A stretch of 53,890 nt of DNA from assembly GCA_023231475.1 (NCBI GenBank), contig JALJEE010002031.1, forward strand, positions 1 through 53,890. Reading direction: 5' to 3'. The translations under genes and the position numbers were made by a program. The DNA comes from Seison nebaliae (lineage: Eukaryota > Rotifera > Pararotatoria > Seisonacea > Seisonidae). The notes beneath the pieces were generated by a model. The model was not told the origin of the DNA. It did not search any database and saw nothing but the letters and a program-made list of their open reading frames with translations. Below, piece after piece: positions 36,001 through 48,420 of this stretch; the stretch's first letter is position 1, and each line of letters starts with the position of its first letter.

Positions 36001-37640
36001 CCACTTCAAATGTTCAGTTTGTCTTTTCCACAATTCAGATGAAGAGACGCAAAATTCATTCAACGTTACTTGACATTTTAAGAGAGTTGACTATTTTCGA
36101 ATTCGTTATGTTTTTTTCCTTGAAAGATATGGAAGGTAAAAAAAATATGGAATTATTTATTATGAAATGAATAATGGAAGATGCGGGTGTTGGAAAATAT
36201 TCATGAAATTGAGAGTAGAAGAAAGAAAATATGAATTCCAAATAATATATTTATTTTAGGAGATATCCAGTTTCAAATATTTTTAATTGAATTCTATCTT
36301 CCATTCTATTTATCAAATGAAAATTTCACGATGTTCTTGGATTGGTAATAAGAAATTTCATTTAGTATGCTAAGATGACTGTGGGGATGGGTTGAGAAGT
36401 AAAGGGTTATCAATATTCTTCAGTTTAATTAGAATAACCTTTATTTCGAGCATGTTCTAACAGTGGAGATTGCATATCTGACCCATCTATCTCCATATTT
36501 ACATATTCATCTTTACTCTCTATGCTCTCCCCATTGACTGACTGGTGTTTCTATTCAACATAATTTTCCACTTGTCCTCCGTTTCATGCAATGTTTCCAA
36601 CGTAAGAGGAATTCTTATCAATCAAATGATTCGATTTACATCATTAATTATTGTTTAACTCTGTACGGGAAAATTTGAATGATGATAAACGATGTCTATT
36701 TTCCTGATATTTAATCGTATTTCACAGTTTCAAGTACGGATAATTTATTATCTTCTTAAAATCGTATTCTAATCGTATGTGTCATGGACAGACTGATTTT
36801 TGGGGACATAAAAAGCAAATAGTTATTTTCTTATTCTCCCCGAAAACTTCTCACTATTCGTTGTCGATTTTTTTCAGGAAAATAAAATTTAGACTGTTCT
36901 CTAACTAAAGTAAAAAAGAATGAATAAAATTCATTCGTTAATATATCATATTTTTGTTTTTTACATGACTGCTCTACTTATCCATGACTATGGTCTAATA
37001 TTAATTAAAGGATATTCATCGATCTTCAGAAGAGAATTCAACAAATAATTCTCTGTCTCCATTGTGAAGTAGATTCCATTATTGAAATGAGATTATTGCT
37101 TAATGACTATGTTTATTGGGAGAACGGAGGTGAATTATATGAAAACGAAAGAAAGTTAATTATAATAAATAAAGATTAGAATGAATACCATCTATTGTGT
37201 ACGGTAGTGTTGGTCAACAACAGAAGTTGCAAATGTTAAAGGAGAAAAATAAATAATGCGGTTGATGATGCGAATGATAAAAGGAAGTGATTTCTGGCAA
37301 TGAAAATGAATCTTTCCATATGTTAATTATTTGTCATCGTAAAATCGATTAGCAAACGGAAAAAAATTTTTATTAGTCATGTTTCGTATTATTACAAATA
37401 CTCTCTCGGTTGTTCCCGTTGAGAGGAAGAAAATATTTCTATTACGTTATACGTATATACATATATCGTATTATTGATTTCTTTCAAATTAAATTTCCTG
37501 TTGGTTACTAAATAATCGAGTATTTTCGAGAAAAGATAGAATTAATCAATACTTTCACCTTCACACCAGAGAAGTGGACACTCTGTAAACAACACTGTAA
37601 TAATGATCAATTTAGTCAATGAAGTGGAAATAATTCTTGA
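33047..37640. other. Long gap, nothing recognised
   Basis: About 4.6 kb with no frame I can support on either strand. The sequence is AT-rich with short CT-rich and CAT/ATC runs (for example near 33920 and 34010). It probably contains the U1C 3' UTR, the whirlin promoter and perhaps a missing 5' exon of whirlin. Small RNA genes would not be visible by eye. Confidence 0.4.
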
Positions 37641-40600
37641 ATGAACATGGTACGGGAAACAGTACCGATATTGAAGCATCGTGATATTCATGACAATAAT
37701 GAGAGTGCCATTCTCACAAACCAAAAAGAGGGAGATGGAACGGAACGTTTGGGATCGATTCGACGCATTACATTTTCTGGAGATATCGTCAATTTAGGAT
37801 TCTCTTTGAAAGAATTTACGTCAAAATCTCTCCAAACACCATACATCATCGTCTCGTTCATTAGTCATGAAAGTGCAGCAGAAAAGTCGAATTTACGAAT
37901 CGGTGATCGAATTATTAGATTAAATGGACGAAATGTGACTCAATGTAATTTGCAGGAATTGGTCGAAGTTCATTCTCATTCTTTAGTAGATGAATGCATC
38001 GAATTTACCCAATAATCATCTCGTTTCAGGAAATACAAACAGTACAGAATGATGCCAATGCTAATAACTGGAATTTGGAGTTTGATGTCATGTCAACAAG
38101 TGCCGCCCATTTATACAGGTGGATCGATCGTTATGGGAAAGAAATATCTGCTCCAGATGATATGAGATATCGATCATCGTCCACGACAATTACACATCCA
38201 ACATCAAAAGATTATGATGTTAGAAAATTTATTTAATCTAAATTATCACAGATTTTCCCATTGTAAAACTTACAATTAATTGTATATTAAAAATTGTTTA
38301 ACTGAAAGTTTCTCATTCGACAGACATTTCTATATATCGATTGTATTTTATTTTATCAATAATACATTCTAATAATTAGTATATCCACTCGAATATTAGG
38401 TGATTATTAAGAAGAAACAATATCAAACCATTGGTCTGACGATCAGAGGTGGTCTCGAATATGGACTTGGAATTTACATCACTAGTGTATATCCGGATGG
38501 TGCTGCAGCGGAAGCTGGATTAAAAGTATGTATAATTATTTTAATTTTAATTGTGAGTGATAAATAAAATATAACTAATTCTATAAAAATCAGATTGGAG
38601 ATATGATATTGGAAGTGAATGGAATATCGTTCTTAAATATTCTACATTCAACTGCAGTGCAAATTTTGAGTAGTAATTCAATTCTCCCTCTCAAGATCAA
38701 AAGAGTTAATAAACTACCAACAGAAACAGTGAATATTATTCCAAAATATCTCGGTGAAATATTGGAACCCGCCAAACGACCGACTACCAATGAACCTCAA
38801 ATTCAAGATGAATCATATTTGACCGAAAGTAGAAAACGAAATAATTTCCATCGGTCAATCGACATGTCTCGTAAAAGTGAAAATGAGGGAAGCAAATATT
38901 CCAAATCTCTTCCAAGAATTTCCTTTAAACATTCTCCCAACGAGAATGATGTGCGGAATAACAGAAGGAAAGTGACGAAAAAGAATTCCTTCAAAAAATC
39001 GATGACTGAATCTTCATTCAATCGAGTATCGTCAAATAATCATCATTATATGCATCAATGGCGTCAATTTAATCCGGAAATTCTAGAAGAACTTCGTAAT
39101 GAAGTGCATCGTGTCATGAAAATGGATGAGATTGTTCAGTTGAATGACTTGTTGAATAATTTTGCAGTTCATAAAATGTCTCTGGAAGATTTTGCTGATC
39201 GTTTACCTCGTATTCTAAATAATGGAAATAAAGTTTTGATTAAAATTCAAGTTCATAATGTTCATAATAATTCGAATTAGGTAAATATTTATACCATAAT
39301 TGCCGATTTACTTTGTCCGGAAGAAAGACAAAAGTTTCAAGAATTAACTAATAAACATCAAAATCTGTTGATAACAGTTCCGAATGATAAATATTTTCGA
39401 AAATTATTAAATTTTGTTTTTTAGTCGTTAAATCGATCGATATCTCATTCAGAAGATATGATTCATGGAAGAACGAAGAGTTCCATTCAACCTGGATTCA
39501 ATCATTCCAAAAAAACATCCAAATCAACGAATTATCTTTCGAATGAATCTGATAATTCTCCGGTATCTGATAGAAATTCTAGAAATACATCCAAATCAAT
39601 GAATAATTTATTTGAAGTGAATTCGTTGACAGAGAAAAGACGAGAAGGAGAAGATACTCCATATAATATGATTGATGAGGGCAAATGTCTATATCATCAC
39701 CACCATCATCATGATCATCATTATCTTCCATTTTATTGTCACATATCGTCTTGTAATCATTGTAAGAAACTGATAAATATGCCTTTGTTGAAATCATCTA
39801 ATAGCAAATGTCCATTAACTGATATGAATTGTGATTATTTTAAAAATCATTATAAACCAAAATGTGTCAACGATTCATTTAATCGGAAGATTGAAGAAAG
39901 AATAAAGAAGTTCCACGAGAAATTAAATTATGGGAAGAGCGGGCCCGTCAATTGTTTGAAGAACAAGGATGGAATGAATGCATTGAAGAGTCTTATAAAA
40001 GATCTGGAGAATCTGCAAAATTCAATTGTTCAACCATTTCCATCAGATGATTATTTTAATTATTAATTCTCTTTTAGGTTATCGATAAAACGGATACTAA
40101 TAAATCAACTGATAAAGTTAATTTTAATTGAATGAGTTCAATATAAAATGTTCTTTCTAGAATTTTTCGGAGAAACCGAAACTTTATAAAATGACAGTTA
40201 ATAAAATTGTACCCACATTGGGACTGATTATCGAAGGAGGTGCTGATAGTCAAGATGTTCGTCTACCTCGTGTTGTGTCAGTATTGGTTAAATGAACATT
40301 TTCACAATTTGACGAATTTCATAATAATAATAATAATTTTATCGTTCCTTAATTTTAGCCAAACGGATCTGCTGCTTTAACCAGCGATTTACAAGCAGGT
40401 CACACGATTCATTCGGTGAATGGGACTGAATTGGAAGGATATGAACATCGTGATGCTTCTTATATTATAGCGGAAGCATTTAAGAATCCGGCAGTGAAAA
40501 AACTGGTATTTATAGTAAGTGAATCTTAAAAGTTTCAGTTACATACCAACAATACGAGCGATTTAATGATAATGTAAATGGACGACCGATAGAAGATTGT

Positions 40601-40834
40601 TACACATAAATTAGAATAGAAATTTGATTCGGAAACTGATTTTTTATTTATTTTATTTACTCTTTCTTTCTCATTCGATTCTTCCGCTCCACTGTAAATG
40701 CTTCACAATCTTCTCCATCTTCTCCGCTATCAAAAACCGTTAAGACCGAATATTACCATTTCCTATTGGTTCTTTTCTTTTTGATTTTATTAAATAAAAA
40801 TTTTATGGTTCAGGTCGAAATGATCAGCAAATAA
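37641..40834 (+). CDS. WHRN: Whirlin/dyschronic, three-PDZ scaffold protein
   Basis: Ten exons: 37641-37985, 38030-38218, 38400-38525, 38594-39232, 39281-39376, 39425-40027, 40078-40116, 40161-40286, 40359-40514, 40814-40834; 779 residues. Whirlin organises stereocilia and synaptic complexes; fly dyschronic controls a BK channel. PDZ1 starts RRITFSGDIVNLGFSLKE. The linker HLYRWIDRYGKEISAP is a whirlin hallmark. PDZ2 (IGLTIRGGLEYGLGIYITSV) is nearly identical to whirlin. A harmonin-N-like domain (LNDLLNNFAVHKMSLEDF) is completed across an intron by IYTIIADLLCPEERQKF. PDZ3 is TLGLIIEGGADSQDVRLPRV with HTIHSVNGTELEGYEHR. The first harmonin-N-like domain of long whirlin is absent. PDZ1 has a changed ligand loop (LGFSL without GG). 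The last exon encodes only VEMISK. Confidence 0.94.
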
Positions 40835-41326
40835 ACGATTGCAGCAGATATACGATAAGATTATGAAAGATTATCCTAATGCGAAAATTTCAATAAAAAA
40901 TTCTTCAGTTGTCGGTTCATCTCATTTCGATAAAAGCAAAAAAAAATTTAATTTCTTCAACAGATTCGTTCGATATTTATGTCGATAAAAATTTGATATT
41001 TTCCGCTCAAGATAATAATTCTATCTTACCCGACTCTGCAACAGTTTAAGTTCAATCATTTCCTAATGTCAATTAAAGATGATGAATTATTGAAAAGATT
41101 CTCCGCATCATCGAGAAAGGAGATACTGTCCACCATTAAAAAGAGAATGAAGTGAATGAGAAGACATGACGATAAAATGAGTAAAATTATTTTAAAAATA
41201 ATCTCATTTTGTCCGAATTACATTTACTGCAACAAAAATTTTCTGTTTTTTTTTTGTAATTTAAGAAATAAATGTGTATGAATAAAAAATATTCTTATTC
41301 TTTTTTTTTTCTTTAATTCAATTCCA
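40835..41326. other. Gap between convergent whirlin and Rpt4 genes
   Basis: 3' UTR sequence of both genes. AT-rich, with AATAAA-like signals near 41270-41290. Nothing else recognised. Confidence 0.5.
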
Positions 41327-42532
41327 TTAAACAGGTTTATAATCCAATTTCGTTTCCAATTTCTTATTCTCCGCCACTTTTCGAACACCTTTCATGAAAT
41401 CTTCTTGAGTGATGAAATCATGTTCTGTTCGTATGGCGAACATTCCAGCTTCGGTACAAACATTCCTCAAATCAGCTCCATTAAATCCATCGGATAATTT
41501 GACGATCGCTTCGTAATCGATATCTCCTCGTTTCTTCAAGGATGTTGCATGAATCTTTAGAATCTCTAATCTCGCTTGTTCGTTGGGTAAAGGAATCTCA
41601 ATCTTCCTATCTAATCGTCCAGGACGTAAAAGTGCTGGATCCAAAGTATCAGGACGATTAGTAGCCATAATAATTTTAACTTTTCCTAATGAATCGAAAC
41701 CATCCATCTGGTTTAATAATTCCATTAATGTTCGTTGAATTTCACGATCAGCTGATGTTCCTTCAGAGAATCGACGTCCTCCAATTGCATCAATTTCATC
41801 CATGAATATAATACATGGTTGATGATCGCGAGCATAAGCAAACATTTCTCGAATCATACGAGCACTCTCCCCAATATATTTATCAACGATGGCACTCGAT
41901 ACAACTTTCAAAAAATTACAATCTAATTGAGATGCTACTGCTCGTGCTAATAATGTCTTACCAGTACCTGGTGGTCCGAATAAGAGACATCCTTTTGGTG
42001 GAGTGATTCCAACTCGCATAAATAATTCAGGATTGATCAATGGCAATTCTACAACTTCTCTCAATTCTCGAACTTGTTCATGTAGTCCACCAATTTCCGA
42101 ATAACTGATATTTCCCGGATCTTCATGTGACATATTATAAACAAGTGGATCAACTTCACGAGGGAGATATCTCATGATTGTCAATGTCGTCATATCTAGA
42201 GCGACTCTTGTTCCTGATTTTAATTTATTCTTGTCGATTGTACGACGACAACCAACCACATATCTTGGACCATTTGTTGCTTTCACAATAAATTTATCTT
42301 CTGTTAATTGTTTCAATGTCTCGCCCACTATTTGTCCAACACTTTGCAACGCTTTCAAATCATTCTCAGATTTCTCATAAAGACGATTCACTGATTTCAT
42401 ACTCTCTCGCAATTTCTTCACTTTCATCTCCGCTTGCATATGTTCATGTACCTTCTTACGATACTCCTCCAGAACAGCTTCATGTGAATTACCTGAAACG
42501 GGTGGATTTCGAATACCTGCATTGCTTATCAT
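41327..42532 (-). CDS. PSMC6: 26S proteasome ATPase subunit Rpt4
   Basis: Single exon, 401 residues. One of six AAA+ ATPases of the proteasome base that unfold substrates and open the 20S gate. N-terminal coiled coil (about 20-70), OB domain ([18 protein letters not shown]), then the AAA+ domain with Walker A (GPPGTGKT), Walker B (IIFMDEID), arginine-finger region ([12 protein letters not shown]) and C-terminal helices. The end [11 protein letters not shown] is almost identical to human Rpt4 and distinguishes it from other Rpt subunits. The first 12 residues or so are an extension of the usual start. No introns, unlike several neighbours. Confidence 0.98.
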   Translation of the reverse strand: MISNAGIRNPPVSGNSHEAVLEEYRKKVHEHMQAEMKVKKLRESMKSVNRLYEKSENDLKALQSVGQIVGETLKQLTEDKFIVKATNGPRYVVGCRRTIDKNKLKSGTRVALDMTTLTIMRYLPREVDPLVYNMSHEDPGNISYSEIGGLHEQVRELREVVELPLINPELFMRVGITPPKGCLLFGPPGTGKTLLARAVASQLDCNFLKVVSSAIVDKYIGESARMIREMFAYARDHQPCIIFMDEIDAIGGRRFSEGTSADREIQRTLMELLNQMDGFDSLGKVKIIMATNRPDTLDPALLRPGRLDRKIEIPLPNEQARLEILKIHATSLKKRGDIDYEAIVKLSDGFNGADLRNVCTEAGMFAIRTEHDFITQEDFMKGVRKVAENKKLETKLDYKPV

Positions 42533-43778
42533 CTCGTCTCAATATTTCCACAAATGACAAAATTCGAACACGAAAAAATATTAGTCAACTACCAAATTTT
42601 AGGATTTAATTGAAAAGCGAAATATTTGAATATTCAACTTAATTTATTCAAATCCATTCACTAGATATTTCGATGGTTAATCCTTTTTGTAAAAAGATGG
42701 CAGTTAGAACAAGATTAATTAGTATCTTGTACGATACGTAGATGGAATAAATTATTTGTTTCTTCGATTTCAAGGAAGGTTATAATTAGAATGAGAATGA
42801 ATTAGAGAACGTAGTAGTAGTAGTAGTAGTAGTGGAATGAAGGAAGAGATGTAATATCAATTAGAATTCATCGACAATTGATGAAATTAATTAAATTTAT
42901 TCTCAATTCTCTTTCATTTCTTCACGTACATTCGATTTCCTTATTTTTCTCTTCATTTTTAAATTAAATTCAACTTCATGTGAAATTTAATGTACGTTCA
43001 ATTAATGGACTTTCTAATATTTATGTAAATGGAAATTTTATTAATTTACACATTCATTTTTTTTCATGAACGTTACGTTCAGATAGTAGAGTCGACAGAC
43101 AACAGTTGCAAAGATAGTTAAGAAGAATTATTTGAAAATTTTCGTTATGACACTGCACGCACTTCCTCCACATCATCCCACAATCAAGCTAAAAATTTCA
43201 ATAAGGAATTTCTTAAGGATTCCATAGAAAATGAAAAAAAAAAATTTCTTTTTGATGTGCGTAGAATCATCGAAAAACTTCAGAATTGTCAACGTTTCCA
43301 TTTTCCTCCTTCATAAATGGCATTTGACTAACTTGCAACTGTCATTCCTAATTCACTCGTTAAATGTAAGTTTGTTGAAAGTTCTCTTTCAATTTGAAAG
43401 GAGAAATTCGTATGTCAGTTTAGGAGAAGGCGCAAAAAAAAATTTTGAATTTTGAGTAGAAATTGAGAGATAAAAATGGTTTTTGTTTTTTAAAACTAAC
43501 AAATGTGAAAATTTTTATGTTTTTTATCTTCCCTTTTTCCCTCTGTATTTGATCGAATAATCAATTCAAATTTTATTATTCCAAATTCATTTTTTTCATT
43601 CTTTTCTCCCTCATATTTTCCTCACGTAAATTTCATTTCCATTTCTCTCAATTCCTCCAACACGGCTCAATAGAAATCTTATTGTTTCATCTCAAAAAAA
43701 AAGAAGGACGAATTGGAACGTTGACATAATCAAAAAAACGGAAAAGTTTATTAAGTGGAAACGGATTGAGAATTGATA
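42533..43778. other. Divergent intergenic region between Rpt4 and SURF4
   Basis: Presumed promoters of both genes. A GTA microsatellite lies at 42811-42833. A 74-codon frame at 43231-43455 starts in an A-run and has no recognisable features. No gene is supported. Confidence 0.45.
42811..42833. repeat. GTA trinucleotide microsatellite
   Basis: About seven and a half uninterrupted GTA units, noncoding. Confidence 0.85.
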
Positions 43779-44606
43779 ATGAATATGAATGCTATTCAGA
43801 AGGAAGAGTTTCTTGATCGGATGGAATTAGCAGCTGATCGTTTAATTAAGCATACTCGATTCGTACTACCAACAATTGCTCGATTATGTTTAGTGTCGAC
43901 GTTTATTGAAGATGGAATTCGCATGTGGTATCAATGGGAAGACCAACGCGACTACATCAATTCGACGTGGTCCGTTGGTTGGTTCTTAGCTACATTATTC
44001 GTCATTTTCAATTTGTTCGGTCAAATAATTCCATGTGGATTAATTCTGGCGAGGAAATATGTGACACAAGCTATCATGTCTCTCTTCTCAATTATTGTAT
44101 TGCAGACATTCGCTTACAGCATTCTGTGGGATGTGAAATTTGCATTAAGATCTTTGGCATTATTAGGTAGTTTAATGTTGTTGTGGGTGGATTCGTTCAC
44201 GGAGAAAAAGAGGACAATTTCACCTGGTTTACCAACCGTTGAGAAGAATGAAATGATTCAATATGTTCATTTCGTCGGTCGTATCCTTCTTGTTCTCATG
44301 TTCCTCACATTATTTCAATACGAATGGACAGCAATGAGAGTTATCGAATTAGTAGTAGGAGCATCACTCATCACTTTGATCAGTGTGGGACATAAAGCAC
44401 AAATATCTTCATTGGCATTAGTGTTATGGTTATTGGTGATAAATTTCTATCAAAATCCTTGGTGGAGATATGCTGCACATCGTCCAATGAGAGACTTCTT
44501 AAAATATGACTTCTTCCAAACAATGAGCGTTATTGGCGGTTTATTGATATTGGTGATAATTGGACCAGGAAAAATGAGTATTGACAAACAGAAGAAAGCG
44601 TGGTAA
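43779..44606 (+). CDS. SURF4: SURF4 cargo receptor
   Basis: Single exon, 275 residues, starting at the first in-frame ATG (MNMNAIQKEEF). SURF4 (yeast Erv29) is a polytopic ER-Golgi membrane protein that loads soluble secretory cargo into COPII vesicles. The family signature ARLCLVSTFIEDGIRMWYQW is clear, as are RDYINSTW and GQIIPCGLILARKYV. There are about six to seven hydrophobic spans. It ends QKKAW, a dilysine KKxx signal for COPI return to the ER, as in other SURF4 proteins. Confidence 0.97.
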   Translation: MNMNAIQKEEFLDRMELAADRLIKHTRFVLPTIARLCLVSTFIEDGIRMWYQWEDQRDYINSTWSVGWFLATLFVIFNLFGQIIPCGLILARKYVTQAIMSLFSIIVLQTFAYSILWDVKFALRSLALLGSLMLLWVDSFTEKKRTISPGLPTVEKNEMIQYVHFVGRILLVLMFLTLFQYEWTAMRVIELVVGASLITLISVGHKAQISSLALVLWLLVINFYQNPWWRYAAHRPMRDFLKYDFFQTMSVIGGLLILVIIGPGKMSIDKQKKAW

Positions 44607-45620
44607 ACGCGACTCGTTCAAGATGACTGTCAAATAAATATTTATTTCGTTTAAATCGTCGATTCATATGAGAATATAAAGAATATGACAATAAAGAAGA
44701 GACGTGTTGAACGAGAAAGTTTATTCATCACTCCATCAAAACTGATCAGTCAAAATCATGAATGTCGATATTTCTTTTATCAAATTGTCTGAATGAATCA
44801 TATATTTTCATCAAATCCTCTCTTTATCATCGCTCAAACAAGTTTATCATTCGATTACGTTTATCATAAATTTTTGAAGAGATTCTATTTGAATTGAATT
44901 TGAATGAATGAATGAATTTGATGACGGAAAGGGGAAGATATTGAACGAAAAGAATGAATGACTTCTCGAAATATGTTCCGTTGCGTTTGATTTAAATTAA
45001 ATGATCTGGTATATAATTCATCAAAATTATTATTTATATTACATCTCATTCTCCTTCTTCCTTTTCCGTCTTCTCAAACAATTATATTTCTTTCATTAAT
45101 TGTTGTCGCTCCATCAACTCGTTACTAGATTAATTCAAACCATTTCAGTAAATATTCCAGTTATCCATCAAATCTGATGGTCTTTTATCTGGTCTAGTTA
45201 ATTCAGATTTTATTTCAATTTCTCTTTTTTTTTTGCGTTTAATTCTTTTCCTTTTCGTTATGATAATGATTGAAGAAGATTTTATTCATACGAACTTCAT
45301 AAAAAGTTGAATTGATGAATTTAAAATCGAATAATATCGATTTGTCTCATAAAAAGAATATATATATATATATATATATATATATTGAGTTCATTCAGTG
45401 TTGGAACACCTCTTATTTTATCTTTCAATTTTAACTTATTTCAATACTTTCTTTTATCCTCTCCACTTCATTATCTTATTTCTATTTCAATCAATAATTT
45501 ATTCCTGCACTTCATTCACTTCAATTTTAAAGAAATAAATCTAATTCAACATTTTCATTCATATTAATTTTCTCAGAGTCCGAACGAGTAACTTCTTATC
45601 TTTCATTTCTGATTCTACAA
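44607..45620. other. Intergenic, 3' UTR of SURF4 and 5' flank of Crooked neck
   Basis: AT-rich, with a TA dinucleotide microsatellite at 45358-45386 and GAAT repeats near 44900. No coding frame is supported. Confidence 0.5.
45358..45386. repeat. TA dinucleotide microsatellite
   Basis: An uninterrupted run of about fourteen TA units, 235 bp upstream of the Crooked neck start codon. Confidence 0.9.
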
Positions 45621-48131
45621 ATGAGTTCTAATGGTGTTCTCTCCGCTCCACCAGTTCCTGCTGGTGGGGGTCGAAGTAAAACGATAAAATCAGTTAAAGT
45701 TCAGAATAAGATGCCAGCAAAAATTCAGATAACAGCCGAACAATTGTTGAGGGAAGCGAAAGAACGACAATTGGAATATGTTTCACCAGCAGCTAAACAA
45801 AAGATAATTGACGAAGAAGAATTAGATGAATATCGTTTGAGGAAACGAAAAGATTTCGAAGATAATATTCGAAAGACTCGAACTAATTTGACAATTTGGA
45901 TTCGATATGCCACATGGGAAGAAAATCAACACGAATTGAAGAAAGCGAGAAGTGTCTGGGAACGAGCATTGGACGTCGATCATCGAGCGATAATTTTATG
46001 GTTGAAATATGCAGAAATGGAGATGAGATGTAAACAACCACAACATGCTCGAAATGTATTAGATCGTGCAATTACCATATTACCACGAGTTAATCAGTTC
46101 TGGTATAAATATTGTTATATGGAAGAAATGTTATCGAACATTGGTGGTGCTCGTCAATTGTTTGAGAAGTGGATGGAATGGCATCCACATGAACAAGCTT
46201 GGCGTACTTATATAAATTTCGAATTGAGATATGCCGAATATGATCGTGTTCGATCGATTTATTATCGATTTACGGTCGATCATCCTGATTATCGGAATTG
46301 GATCGATTTCGCTAAATTTGAGAAACGTCATGGAACGAAAGAGTCAACGAGACAAGTATATGAAGAGGCATTAGAATGTTTTGGAGAAGAGTTCGTTTAT
46401 GAAGATCTTCTCATTTCTTTCGCTGAGTTCGAAGAAAGTGAGAAGGAATTTGAACGATGTCGATGTATTTATCGATATGGAATTGAGAAATTGGGGAAAC
46501 ATAATTCGTCAAAATTATATGTAAAATATTCACAATTCGAAAAGAAACATGGAGAATATGATATGATGGAGAGAGTGGTGGTGGATAAGAGAAGGACAAA
46601 ATATGAATTGGAGATTGCTGATGATCCATATGATTATGATGTTTGGTTCGATTATATTCGTCTTTTGGAGATGATGGAACGAGAGAAATTACAAACGGAA
46701 AAAGATGAACCAATTACTCCTCATATCGTTCGAGATGCATATGAACAAGCCATTTCTTATGTGCCGTTAGTGATGGAGAAACGTCATTGGAAACGATATA
46801 TTTATCTCTGGATTTATTACGCTGTTTTCGAAGAATTACAAGCAAAAGATAATAATCGTGCAAATGATGTTTATGAAGCATGTCTCAAAATAATTCCTCA
46901 TAAACTATTTACATTTGGGAAGATTTGGGTGATGTATTCTCATTTCCTTCTACGACAAAAGAAGTTAATCGAAGCACGTCGTCTTTTAGGAACGGCTATC
47001 GGTAAATGTGGAAAATCGAAAATTTTCAAAGAATATATCGACATAGAAATTCAATTACGAGAATTTGATCGTTGTCGAACTTTATATGAAAAATTTATTT
47101 TATTCAATCCTGAAAATTGTTCGACGTGGATAAAATATGCAGAATTGGAAAGTTTGTTAGGAGATGTGGATCGAAGTCGAGCTCTTTATGAAATGGCAAT
47201 CAATCAACCACAATTGGATATGCCGGAATTGTTATGGAAATCTTATATCGATTTCGAGATTAGTCAAGGCGAAAGTATCGAACAAGTTCGAGATTTGTAT
47301 GAGCGATTGTTGAACAAGACGTCTCATGTGAAAGTTTGGTTGAGTTATATTCATTATGAAGCGTCGATTAATGTGGAAGAACATGAGGAAATGACTTATA
47401 TGAATAAATTGAAAATAATCAGGAAATTATATCGTCGTGCATATGATTCATTGGCAACGTGTGAAGACAAATTGGATCGATTACAATTAGTAGAAACATG
47501 GAAATTATTTGAAGTTTTTTTTTAATTTTAACTAAATGTTCTTTAAGAAAACTTTTTTTTAAGGAATCACAAAAGGAACATGGAGAAATTGAGACTGTTC
47601 AAAAACTTCTTCCAAAGAAAGTGGTACGAAGACGACGAATGTTGAATGATAATGGAGTTCGATTTTGTTTAATTATCTTTCATTCATTGTCTCTTTTAGG
47701 AAGAAAATGGGGTTGAGGAATATTTCGATTACATCTTTCCTGATGATGAGAAGTCGATGCCAAATCTACGATTATTAGAAATTGCCAAGACGTGGAAGAA
47801 TAAAATGAAAGAAGAAGAAATCGGAGATAAATCACAATCTTCAGAATCATCATCTAATGACGATGATGATGATGAGGACGACGAAGACGATGATGAGGAC
47901 GAGGAGGACGACGACGATGATGATGAAGACGATGATGATGAGGATGATGAAGATGATGATAGTTCCGAAGAATTGGAAAAAAATAAACGGCAGTTATTAG
48001 AGAGAAGAATGAAAGAAATGTCGAAGAAAGATAAAGAATCAGACGATGATAAACATGAAGGAACTGATGATAGAACGATCAACGATATGTTGGACCAATT
48101 GGAAGAAAGAAATAAGAAAAAGTTAAGTTAA
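45621..48131 (+). CDS. CRNKL1: Crooked neck (CRNKL1/Syf3) splicing factor
   Basis: Three exons, 45621-47513, 47564-47656, 47700-48131, 805 residues. Core NineTeen-complex (Prp19) protein needed for spliceosome activation. The N-terminal KMPAKIQITAEQLLREAKER is family-typical, then about fifteen HAT repeats with regular Trp and Tyr spacing (such as NLTIWIRYATWEENQHELKK and ARSVWERALDVDHR). The C-terminal EEYFDYIFPDDEKSMPNL marks the end of the conserved part. A run of about 35 Asp/Glu residues and a charged tail follow. Both introns start GTT. Confidence 0.97.
47856..47961 (+). repeat. In-frame GAN triplet repeat encoding an Asp/Glu run
   Basis: A stretch of GAT, GAC, GAG and GAA codons within the last exon of Crooked neck. 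Codons vary, so the acidic tract is not a pure microsatellite and is probably kept by selection. Its antisense gives a poly-Ser frame that is not a gene. Confidence 0.8.
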
Positions 48132-48420
48132 CAAATAACAATAAATAATATAATAACTCTATAAATAATGATAAAATAAATAAATTTCTTTTTTTATTGA
48201 AATAAATAAAACTTTTTTATGTTCTCTAAAATCTTTCTGATAGTTTCCTAGAGAATTTTTGGATAATGTGAAGTTAAAAGAATCGTTTCATTTCCATTTG
48301 TGAACTAATTCCTTTTTCGTTTTGTAGTGAATAATTGAACATAAAACAAACCGGAAAAACTTCTTTCTTCAAATTATTATTTGTTTCTTTTTATATTTTC
48401 AGGTTCTCTTTTTTTCTTTC

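Noticed and set aside
43231-43455. 74-codon ORF upstream of SURF4
   Set aside because: It starts in a poly-A run, shows no domain or signal features, and lies in the presumed promoter region.
47729-48082. Minus-strand frame encoding a long poly-Ser run
   Set aside because: It is the antisense of the Asp/Glu codon repeat in the last Crooked neck exon, which continues a well-conserved protein.
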